From: HGM12587 sp964580255
GTDB lineage: Bacteria > Bacillota > Clostridia > Lachnospirales > Lachnospiraceae
Assembly: GCA_964580255.1 (NCBI GenBank)
Contig: CAZOJX010000086.1
Location: 1-7,999 of the forward strand
DNA length: 7,999 nucleotides
Direction of reading: 5' to 3'
Shown: piece after piece, positions 1-6,144 of the stretch
Numbering within the stretch: the first letter of the stretch is position 1
Layout: each line of letters starts with the position of its first letter
Translations under genes and position numbers: made by a program
The notes under the pieces: generated by a model
The model's input: the letters and a program-made list of their open reading frames with translations, nothing else
Databases searched by the model: none
Told to the model about the DNA's origin: nothing

Positions 1-1
1 G

Positions 2-178
2 AAAAAAGATTATACCATTATTATGGTGACCCATAATATGCAGCAGGCAGTGCGAGTTTCTGATAATACCGCATTTTTCCTTTTGGGAGAAGTGGTGGAA
101 TATGATAAAACAGAGAAGCTGTTCTCCATGCCTGCGGATAAGCGTACAGAAAACTATATTACAGGAAGGTTTGGCTGA
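2..178 (+). CDS. pstB: Phosphate ABC transporter ATP-binding protein PstB (C-terminal fragment)
   Basis: This is the 3' end of a gene that begins before the window; 58 codons are visible, ending at TGA 176-178. PstB is the cytoplasmic ATPase that powers the high-affinity PstSCAB phosphate importer. The fragment begins in the strand before the H-loop, and the H-loop itself reads TIIMVTHNMQQAVRVSD. It then has the FFLLGEVVEYD strand-turn typical of PstB and ends in KLFSMPADKRTENYITGRFG, a characteristic PstB C-terminus. The Walker A, Walker B and signature motifs lie outside the window. Only one base separates its stop from the phoU start, and the phoU ribosome binding site lies inside its last codons, so the two are almost certainly co-transcribed and translationally coupled. 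The identification is firm because phoU follows directly. Confidence 0.93.
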   Translation, partial: KKDYTIIMVTHNMQQAVRVSDNTAFFLLGEVVEYDKTEKLFSMPADKRTENYITGRFG

Positions 179-179
179 T

Positions 180-860
180 ATGAGAAATCGATTTGACAGA
201 CAGTTAAAAAAATTAAATGATGAGCTCATCGAAATGGGCAGTATGATCGAAAAATCCATCGAAAAATCGCTGGTGGCACTGGTTACCCAAAATGTGGATA
301 AAGCAAAGGAAGTGATTGCTTATGATGTGGAAATCGATCGCCAGGAACGGGAAATCGAAAGCCTGTGTATGAAGCTTCTCCTTCAGCAGCAGCCTGTAGC
401 AAGAGATCTTCGCCTGATTTCCTCCGCGTTGAAAATGATCACAGATATGGAAAGAATCGGGGATCAGTCGGCAGATATTGCAGAACTGGCGATTATGATG
501 TCTCAGAGAACTTATACGGAAGAATTAAAGCATATCAGTCAGATGGGACAGGAAACCATGAAAATGGTGATCGACAGTGTCGATGCTTTCGTAGAAAAGG
601 ATCTTCAAAAAGCAGGAGAAGTCATTGAACATGATGATGTGGTTGACGGATTGTTTGATACGGTAAAAGGCGAAGTGATCGAAATAATCCACAAAGACAG
701 GGATATGGGAGAATATGCGGCAGATCTTCTCATGGCTGCAAAATACTTTGAAAGGATCGGCGACCATGCTACGAATATTGCGGAATGGGTGGTTTATTCC
801 ATTACCGGAGAGCATGAGAGTGAATCCGGCAAAGGAAATCTTTGCCAAAGTGAAGATTGA
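180..860 (+). CDS. phoU: Phosphate signalling accessory protein PhoU
   Basis: This gene encodes 226 residues, the usual PhoU length. PhoU is a cytoplasmic helical protein that links the Pst transporter to the PhoR-type kinase and keeps the Pho response off when phosphate is ample. The two tandem three-helix PhoU repeats each carry the metal-binding signature: DMERIGDQSADI at about residues 89-100 and YFERIGDHATNI at about 189-200. I chose ATG 180 because AGGAAGG at 163-169 sits 10 bases upstream and because the protein then begins MRNRFDRQLKKLNDELIEMG, a typical PhoU N-terminus. The reading frame stays open back to an ATG at 102, but that would add 26 residues overlapping pstB that do not look like PhoU. 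The C-terminal tail (EHESESGKGNLCQSED) is polar and probably disordered. Confidence 0.96.
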   Translation: MRNRFDRQLKKLNDELIEMGSMIEKSIEKSLVALVTQNVDKAKEVIAYDVEIDRQEREIESLCMKLLLQQQPVARDLRLISSALKMITDMERIGDQSADIAELAIMMSQRTYTEELKHISQMGQETMKMVIDSVDAFVEKDLQKAGEVIEHDDVVDGLFDTVKGEVIEIIHKDRDMGEYAADLLMAAKYFERIGDHATNIAEWVVYSITGEHESESGKGNLCQSED

Positions 861-880
861 GAAAAAATTAGGTAAAAAAA

Positions 881-897
881 TTTACACAGATTTTACA
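881..897 (+). promoter_or_regulatory. Candidate PhoP box (direct repeat) before the Na+/Pi transporter
   Basis: TTTACA at 881-886 and TTTACA at 892-897 are separated by five bases, an 11-bp period. The known Bacillus PhoP half-site is TT(A/T/C)A(C/T)A, repeated with about 5-bp spacers, and both copies match it fully. A weaker partial copy, TTTACT, lies at 915-920. The repeat falls in the 120-bp spacer between phoU and the cotransporter, with a possible weak -10 (TATGGT, 930-935) downstream at a distance that suits an activator. It suggests a PhoP-dependent internal promoter. This is inferred from motif and context only; the spacer is AT-rich, so chance occurrence cannot be excluded. Confidence 0.4.
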
Positions 898-919
898 TAG
901 ACTACCTCTTTGATTTTAC

Positions 920-958
920 TTGTGTCCTGTATGGTTGGTAGTACAGACAATGACACAA
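920..958 (+). other. Bulged inverted repeat / hairpin in the leader of the Na+/Pi transporter
   Basis: TTGTGTC (920-926) pairs with GACACAA (952-958), and CTGTA (927-931) pairs with TACAG (942-946). This gives a 12-bp stem with a 10-base loop and a five-base bulge (ACAAT, 947-951) on the 3' side. No U-run follows, so it is not a plain intrinsic terminator. It ends 9 bases before the AAGAGG ribosome binding site of the next gene (967-972). It could be an RNA leader structure or an operator; its role is unknown. Confidence 0.45.
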
Positions 959-980
959 AAAATGATAAGAGGTAAAAAGT

Positions 981-2648
981 ATGGATTTTTTTGGTATATT
1001 AAAAATGGTAGGAGGACTTGCTCTGTTCCTCTATGGTATGGATCTGATGGGAGACGGTCTTGCAAAGGCTTCCGGCGGTAAAATGGAAAAAATGCTGGAA
1101 ACGCTGACCTCCAATACACTGAAGGCGGTTGCTTTGGGCGCAGTAGTTACAGCTGTGATCCAGAGTTCTTCTGCAACCACTGTTATCGTGGTCGGTTTTG
1201 TAAACTCCGGAATCATGAAACTGACACAGGCAGTAGGTGTGATCATGGGTGCAAACATTGGTACGACCATGACTTCCTGGCTGCTGAGTCTGACAGGAAT
1301 TGAAAGCGGAAACTTTTTTATGCAGATGCTCAAACCGTCATCTTTTTCACCGATTCTGGCAGTGATCGGTGTCGTTTTCATGCAGTTTTTAAAGAGTGAT
1401 AAAAAGAAGCATGCGGGAATGATCATGGTTGGCTTTGCAATTTTAATGACAGGTATGGATACCATGAGCGCAGCGGTAAAACCACTGGCAAATGTGCCGG
1501 AATTTACCAATATCCTGCTGATGTTCTCCAATCCGCTGTTAGGTATGGCAGCAGGAGCAATCCTGACAGCCATTATTCAGAGTTCGTCTGCATCTGTCGG
1601 TATTTTACAGGCACTTTGTGTGTCCGGAATCGTGACCACAGGAACAGCACTGCCGATCATTATGGGACAGAATATCGGTACCTGTGTTACTGCTATGATC
1701 TCCAGTATCGGAGCCAGCAAAAATGCAAAAAGAACAGCATTGATCCACCTGTATTTTAACCTGATCGGAACGATCATTTTCATGGCTTTATTTTATGCAG
1801 CAAATGCGATCTTCCATTTCTCCTTTATGGATTCCGCTATCAGTGCTGCAGGGATCGCGACGATCCATACGGTGTTCAACGTAACGGCAACGATCATTTT
1901 ACTGCCGTTCTCCAAGGTTTTGGTAAAACTTGCGACAATGACGATCCGGGAAGAAAAAGTCGGAGAAGCACTTCCGGACAATGCAGGCAGAGTGGTAAAG
2001 ACTCTGGAACCGCGATTTTTGGAAATGCCGGCATATGCGACAGAAGTCTGCATGGAAGCCACAGAAAAAATGGCTTTTCTCAGCGTAAAATCTGTGCTGA
2101 CAGCAATGAGGCTTTTGGAGCACTATGACGAAGCAGAGGCACAAAAAGTAATCGATTTGGAAGAAGAAGTTGATTCTTATGAAGACGAACTGGGTGCTTA
2201 TATGGTACAATTAAGCCGAAAAGATCTTGCGGAACATGAAAGCCGAATCCTTTCTATGATGCTCCACAGCATTGGGGATTTTGAGAGACTTTCCGATCAT
2301 GCCGTAACGATCAGAAATGCAGCGGAAGAACTGCATCGCAAAGAAATGCATTTTTCAGAGCATGCCAGACAGGAACTGGAAGAATATATGCAGCAGGTAC
2401 GAAAGATCATGGATGCAGCGATCAGCTGCTATGATAATCATGATATCGTGATTGCAGAGAGCATTTTCCCGATGGAGAATGATGCGGAGAAACAGAGTGC
2501 AGCTGCTAAAAAGAACCACATCAGACGATTGAGAGAAGGAAAATGTACCATCGAGCTTGGTTTCGTACAGTCTGATCTGTTAACCAGTATGGAAAGTATC
2601 GTGGATCATTGCTCCAATGTAGCAGAAACAGTGATCAGTTATCGTTAA
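981..2648 (+). CDS. Na+/phosphate cotransporter with C-terminal PhoU domain (NptA/YjbB family)
   Basis: This 555-residue inner-membrane protein has the two inverted Na/Pi-cotransporter repeats followed by a PhoU-like helical domain, the same architecture and size as bacterial YjbB-type proteins. The first repeat carries QSSSATTV (about 61-68) and GANIGTT (90-96). The second carries QSSSAS (200-205) and GQNIGT (229-234). These QSSS motifs form the substrate and Na+ site in the family. Hydrophobic segments run to about residue 320. The PhoU domain follows from about 345, with IGDFERLSDHAVTI near 431-444 as a full signature and a degenerate second one (MESIVDHCSNVAE) near the C-terminus. AAGAGG (967-972) lies 8 bases before the ATG. 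Family members import phosphate with Na+ or, in E. coli YjbB, have been linked to phosphate export, so the direction of transport here is not certain. Its position between phoU and the two-component genes ties it to phosphate homeostasis. Confidence 0.93.
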   Translation: MDFFGILKMVGGLALFLYGMDLMGDGLAKASGGKMEKMLETLTSNTLKAVALGAVVTAVIQSSSATTVIVVGFVNSGIMKLTQAVGVIMGANIGTTMTSWLLSLTGIESGNFFMQMLKPSSFSPILAVIGVVFMQFLKSDKKKHAGMIMVGFAILMTGMDTMSAAVKPLANVPEFTNILLMFSNPLLGMAAGAILTAIIQSSSASVGILQALCVSGIVTTGTALPIIMGQNIGTCVTAMISSIGASKNAKRTALIHLYFNLIGTIIFMALFYAANAIFHFSFMDSAISAAGIATIHTVFNVTATIILLPFSKVLVKLATMTIREEKVGEALPDNAGRVVKTLEPRFLEMPAYATEVCMEATEKMAFLSVKSVLTAMRLLEHYDEAEAQKVIDLEEEVDSYEDELGAYMVQLSRKDLAEHESRILSMMLHSIGDFERLSDHAVTIRNAAEELHRKEMHFSEHARQELEEYMQQVRKIMDAAISCYDNHDIVIAESIFPMENDAEKQSAAAKKNHIRRLREGKCTIELGFVQSDLLTSMESIVDHCSNVAETVISYR

Positions 2649-2661
2649 GGAGGAATGCTTT

Positions 2662-3333
2662 ATGGCACTCATTTACATCGTGGAAGATGACCAGAATATT
2701 CGGGAGATTGAAAGTTTTGCGCTGAAAAACAGCGGCTATCAGATCAAAGACTTTTCCAATGCCAGAGATTTTTACCGGGCATTGAAAGAAAAAAAGCCGG
2801 ATCTGGCGCTTTTGGATATCATGCTGCCGGACGAGGACGGTATGGAAATTCTGCAAAAGCTTCGGAAAAATCAGGAAACCAAGCGTTTGCCTGTCATTAT
2901 GGTCACTGCAAAGACGACGGAGCTTGACCGGGTCAAGGGTCTGGATCTGGGAGCCGATGACTATATGAGCAAGCCCTTTGGTGTGATGGAACTTATTTCC
3001 CGGGTAAAAGCACTGCTTCGCAGAAGCATGGGAGAGGTTCAGGAAAAGATTCTCCGGGTGGAAGAAATTCTGATGGACGATGAACGACATCAGGTGTTTG
3101 TTTCCGATCAGCCATGCGAGCTGACTTTTAAAGAATACGAGCTTCTGCGCCTGCTGATGCAGAACCGGGGCATCGTTCTTTCCAGAGATGTGATCATGGA
3201 CCGGATCTGGGATATGAGTACGGAGGTGGAGTCCAGAACGTTGGACGTTCACCTGAAAACACTTCGTTCCAAGCTGGGAGAGAGTGCATATCATATTAAA
3301 ACCATCCGAAATGTCGGATATCGTATGGAGTAG
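2662..3333 (+). CDS. OmpR/PhoB-family response regulator, probable Pho regulator (PhoP/PhoB-like)
   Basis: This 223-residue cytoplasmic DNA-binding regulator has a receiver domain at about residues 1-115, with acidic residues D9/D10, phospho-acceptor D52 (LLDIMLPDEDG), T82 and K104 in MSKPFG. A winged-helix DNA-binding domain follows at about 125-222, with LTFKEYELLRLLMQNRG, the recognition region VESRTLDVHLKTLRSKLG and the terminal wing IRNVGYRME. All catalytic residues are present. A strong AGGAGG (2648-2653) overlaps the stop of the preceding gene and lies 8 bases from the ATG. The kinase gene follows after 5 bases. The Pho assignment comes from context (pstB, phoU and the Na+/Pi gene upstream); the domain sequence alone shows only the OmpR/PhoB subfamily. 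Arginine codon use is rich in CGG, unlike the antiporter downstream. Confidence 0.92.
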   Translation: MALIYIVEDDQNIREIESFALKNSGYQIKDFSNARDFYRALKEKKPDLALLDIMLPDEDGMEILQKLRKNQETKRLPVIMVTAKTTELDRVKGLDLGADDYMSKPFGVMELISRVKALLRRSMGEVQEKILRVEEILMDDERHQVFVSDQPCELTFKEYELLRLLMQNRGIVLSRDVIMDRIWDMSTEVESRTLDVHLKTLRSKLGESAYHIKTIRNVGYRME

Positions 3334-3338
3334 AAAAA

Positions 3339-4661
3339 ATGAGAAGAAAGATTTATCGGGAGCTTGTGCTGATCGCAGCAGTAGCAATCATGCTGACCGG
3401 TATTTTTGCAACATTTACTTATTATAGAATTTTCAGGGCAGAGGTTTTTGGGTCTTTAAAAACCTGTGCCCATGTTTTAGTAGAAAGCATCTCGGAGGAT
3501 ACCGAAGAAAATCTTCCGAGCATTGAGGAAGAACTGCGAGTGACGTTGATCGCGGCAGACGGAACCGTACTTCTGGACACCAATGCGGATATTGGGGAAA
3601 TGTCCAATCACGGAGAGCGTCCGGAAATCAGGGAAGCCTTTTTGGAAGGGGAAGGACAGGACGTGCGTAAGTCGGAAACACTGGAAAAGAGCACTTTTTA
3701 CTATGCAATGAGGACAGATCGGGGAACGGTTCTTCGAGTTGCCAAGGAAACCGGAAGCATTTACAGTATGTTTTTTAATGCGGTACCTTCCTTTGCGGCA
3801 ATCGCCGGGATCCTGTTTGCATTCTGTGCGCTACTGGCTCATTTTTTGACCAAAAGCTTTATTGAACCGATTGAAAAGGTGGCAAAAAATCTGGACGGAC
3901 AGGGAGATGTGGGAAGCTATAAGGAGCTGACTCCGTTTCTGGAAACGATCCGGGAGCAGCACCAGAACATTATCAAAAGTGCGAAGATGCGTCAGGATTT
4001 TACAGCCAATGTAACTCACGAACTGAAAACTCCCCTAACCTCGATTTCAGGTTATGCGGAGCTGATCGAAAGCGGCATGACTGATGAAAAAGATACCCGC
4101 CGGTTTGCGAAGGAAATCTATCGCAATGCCAAACGGCTGATCAGCCTGATCAATGATATCCTGCAGCTTTCTGAGCTGGATACGAGAGAGATTCCGCTGG
4201 AAACGGAGCGGCTGAATCTGTATGGTATGGCAGCAACCTGTGTGGAGATGTTAAAGATCAATGCAGAACCGAATCATATCACACTTTCTGTAAAAGGGAA
4301 GGAAGCCTGGATTGAAGGAAACCGCAGTATGATCGAGGAGCTCCTTTATAACCTCTGTTCCAACGGGATCCGTTATAATAAGCCCCAGGGAAGTCTGGAG
4401 GTTTCGGTAGAAGAAAATGAGGAAGGTGTTCGCCTGATCGTCGCAGATACGGGAATCGGGATCCCGAAAAAACATCAGGATCGGATCTTCGAGCGTTTTT
4501 ACCGGGTTGATAAAAGCCGTTCTAAAGAACGGGGAGGTACCGGACTGGGGCTTGCCATCGTAAAACATATCGTAGCAGAGCATCAGGCAAAGCTTTCACT
4601 GGAAAGTGAAGAAGGTGTGGGAACGACGATTACGGTACTGTTTCCTAAAAGATCAATTTGA
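3339..4661 (+). CDS. Membrane sensor histidine kinase, probable PhoR-like partner
   Basis: This 440-residue kinase has a short cytoplasmic N-terminus, TM1 at about residues 9-29 and an extracytoplasmic segment of about 115 residues. TM2 lies at about 148-170, the HisKA domain follows, and an HATPase_c domain ends the protein. The H-box is FTANVTHELKTPLTSISGY with H227. The N-box is NLCSNGIRYN (N342), the G1 box is DTGIGIP (370-376), the F-box is IFERFYRVD (383-391) and the G2 box is GGTGLGLAIVKH (399-410), so the enzyme should be active. The extracytoplasmic part contains VTLIAADGTVLLDTNADI, resembling the Cache/PDC-like fold of Firmicute PhoR/WalK-type sensors. Only about 50 residues separate TM2 from HisKA: room for a degenerate HAMP (SFIEPIEKVAKNLDG) but not for the cytoplasmic PAS domain found in classical PhoR. 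GGAG at 3327-3330, 8 bases before the ATG, is the ribosome binding site and lies in the end of the regulator gene. Confidence 0.92.
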   Translation: MRRKIYRELVLIAAVAIMLTGIFATFTYYRIFRAEVFGSLKTCAHVLVESISEDTEENLPSIEEELRVTLIAADGTVLLDTNADIGEMSNHGERPEIREAFLEGEGQDVRKSETLEKSTFYYAMRTDRGTVLRVAKETGSIYSMFFNAVPSFAAIAGILFAFCALLAHFLTKSFIEPIEKVAKNLDGQGDVGSYKELTPFLETIREQHQNIIKSAKMRQDFTANVTHELKTPLTSISGYAELIESGMTDEKDTRRFAKEIYRNAKRLISLINDILQLSELDTREIPLETERLNLYGMAATCVEMLKINAEPNHITLSVKGKEAWIEGNRSMIEELLYNLCSNGIRYNKPQGSLEVSVEENEEGVRLIVADTGIGIPKKHQDRIFERFYRVDKSRSKERGGTGLGLAIVKHIVAEHQAKLSLESEEGVGTTITVLFPKRSI

Positions 4662-4743
4662 TGAAAAAGTGCACAAAAAAGAGATGAAATTTTAGGAAAA
4701 TTGTATGTCAAATTAAAATTCGGTTAAAAATGAAAAATGTCTA

Positions 4744-4772
4744 TTGAATTTCAAAAATCAGAGGACTATAAT
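4744..4772 (+). promoter_or_regulatory. Sigma-A type promoter for the cation:proton antiporter
   Basis: A -35 element TTGAAT (4744-4749) and a perfect -10 TATAAT (4767-4772) are separated by exactly 17 bases. Transcription would start near 4779, giving an untranslated leader of about 35 bases that contains the AGGAGG at 4794-4799. This separates the antiporter unit from the phosphate block. The 151-bp spacer between the kinase and the antiporter has no convincing intrinsic terminator; the only hairpin I see upstream (AATTTT-AGG-AAAATT, 4688-4702) is all AT in its stem and weak. Confidence 0.75.
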
Positions 4773-4793
4773 GGCTTTTGGCAAAGAAATAGT

Positions 4794-4799
4794 AGGAGG
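4794..4799 (+). promoter_or_regulatory. Ribosome binding site of the antiporter with unusual spacing
   Basis: AGGAGG is a full-strength Shine-Dalgarno sequence, but it lies 13 bases before the only usable in-frame ATG (4813). It is just 3 bases before an out-of-frame ATG at 4803, which would read only 24 codons. An in-frame stop (TGA 4804-4806) rules out any start upstream of 4813 in the antiporter frame. The long spacing is usable but not optimal. Confidence 0.6.
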
Positions 4800-4812
4800 A
4801 TTATGAATAAAA

Positions 4813-6111
4813 ATGACAATTTTATTATCTGTATCCATCGCAGTTTTAGCAGGACTGCTGATGACTCGAGTATTTAAACCATTTAAACTTCCGTCTGTAA
4901 CAGCATATCTGATCGCAGGCGTTTTGATTGGTCCATATTTTCTTGGTGCACTGCACATCAACGGATTGGGAATCGTTTCAGAAGAAGCGGCATCAAAATT
5001 ATCCCTGGTGTCAGATGTTGCACTGGCGTTTATCGCATTTTCCATCGGTAGTGAATTCCGTTTGGAAGAACTGAAAAAGACCGGAAAACAGGCATTTGTA
5101 ATCGGTATTTTCCAGGCTCTCGTAGCAACCGTTATGGTAGACCTTGCACTTTTTGCAGTTCATCTGATGATGCCGGATAAACTTTCCGTACCACAGCTGA
5201 TCACTTTAGGTGCCATTGCGACCGCAACTGCTCCGGCAGCAACATTGATGGTTGTTCGCCAGTATAAAGCAGATGGTCCGCTGACCAGACTGCTTCTCCC
5301 AATCGTAGCATTGGACGATGCGGTAGGTCTGATCGTATTTGCTGTTTCCTTCGGAATTGCAAAATCACTGGTAAGCGGAAGTGTAGATCTTGTTTCTATC
5401 ATTGTAAATCCATTGATCGAAATCGTAGCGTCTCTGCTTCTGGGTGCCCTCCTTGGCTGGGTGCTGACACAGTTGGAAAAAATGTTCAACTCAAACACCA
5501 ACCGTTTGAACATGACCATTGCAGTGGTATTTTTAGCAGCATCTCTTTCTATGATGGATTTCCATGTAGGAAGCTTACATATCAGCTTTTCTTCTTTATT
5601 AGTATGTATGATGCTGGGAACTGTATTCTGTAATCTTTGTCCGCTTTCTGAGGACATTATGCAGGGTTCAGACAAATGGTCTTCTCCGTTGCTGGCACTG
5701 TTCTTCGTTATCAGTGGAGCAGAACTTCAGCTTTCTGTATTTACAGACGGAGCAATCGTATTTATCGGTATCGTGTACATCGTTTTCCGTTGCCTCGGGA
5801 AATATTTTGGTGCAGAATTCAGTGCAAAGGCAACCCACTGTGCACCGCAGATTTGTAAATATTTAGGAATCACCCTTTTTCCACAGGCTGGCGTAGCACT
5901 GGGAATGTGTACAACCGCAATGCAGATTGGAGAACAGGGAAATCTGATCCGTAACATTACACTGTTTGCTGTATTGATTTACGAATTGGTTGGACCGCTT
6001 TTGACAAGAAATGCTTTGATGAAAGCCGGAGAAATTCCGCCAATGCCGGATTATGTAAAGAACCGTCGTGAAGAAAAACTTGCAGCAGTGGGGAAAAAGG
6101 ATAAAAAGTAA
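4813..6111 (+). CDS. Cation:proton antiporter (Na+/H+ exchanger family, CPA-type)
   Basis: This 432-residue polytopic membrane protein has about 12-13 hydrophobic segments and belongs to the Na+(K+)/H+ exchanger superfamily. It should exchange Na+ or K+ for protons across the cytoplasmic membrane; ion specificity cannot be read from sequence. Diagnostic parts are LPSVTAYLIAGVLIGP at about 26-41 (the family's early glycine-rich helix), the unwound-helix region TATAPAAT (137-144) and the ion-binding helix LPIVALDDAVGLIVF with D168/D169. The protein ends in a short charged tail (KNRREEKLAAVGKKDKK), so the RCK/TrkA-N regulatory domain of Kef-type proteins is absent. Of its ten arginine codons six are CGT and none is CGG, a pattern of strong expression that fits the near-consensus promoter. 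It might recycle Na+ brought in by the Na+/Pi cotransporter upstream, but that is speculation from adjacency. Confidence 0.9.
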   Translation: MTILLSVSIAVLAGLLMTRVFKPFKLPSVTAYLIAGVLIGPYFLGALHINGLGIVSEEAASKLSLVSDVALAFIAFSIGSEFRLEELKKTGKQAFVIGIFQALVATVMVDLALFAVHLMMPDKLSVPQLITLGAIATATAPAATLMVVRQYKADGPLTRLLLPIVALDDAVGLIVFAVSFGIAKSLVSGSVDLVSIIVNPLIEIVASLLLGALLGWVLTQLEKMFNSNTNRLNMTIAVVFLAASLSMMDFHVGSLHISFSSLLVCMMLGTVFCNLCPLSEDIMQGSDKWSSPLLALFFVISGAELQLSVFTDGAIVFIGIVYIVFRCLGKYFGAEFSAKATHCAPQICKYLGITLFPQAGVALGMCTTAMQIGEQGNLIRNITLFAVLIYELVGPLLTRNALMKAGEIPPMPDYVKNRREEKLAAVGKKDKK

Positions 6112-6144
6112 GCTGACGTCATAGAATACAAAAAAAGGTTTTTT

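Noticed and set aside
102..179. Upstream in-frame ATG that would extend phoU by 26 residues.
   Set aside because: The extension overlaps pstB codons, does not resemble PhoU, and ATG 180 has a good ribosome binding site.
2635..3387. Long open frame on the - strand antisense to the response regulator, and similar long antisense frames at 1031-1573 and 5160-5675.
   Set aside because: Their products show no domain pattern, and they lie wholly or almost wholly over well-supported + strand genes with all family motifs.
4688..4702. AATTTT-AGG-AAAATT hairpin after the kinase gene as a terminator.
   Set aside because: The stem is all A-T, six pairs, without a U-run after it; too weak to call.
4771..4806. 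Possible leader peptide MAFGKEIVGGL before the antiporter, with GAGG six bases upstream and a stop overlapping the next ATG.
   Set aside because: Its ATG overlaps the last bases of the TATAAT -10 hexamer (4767-4772), so it lies upstream of the predicted transcription start near 4779 and should not be in the main transcript.
6114..6121. TGACGTCA perfect palindrome between the antiporter and the deacetylase.
   Set aside because: Eight bases only, no second copy noticed nearby and no bacterial regulator with this site that I can tie to the context.
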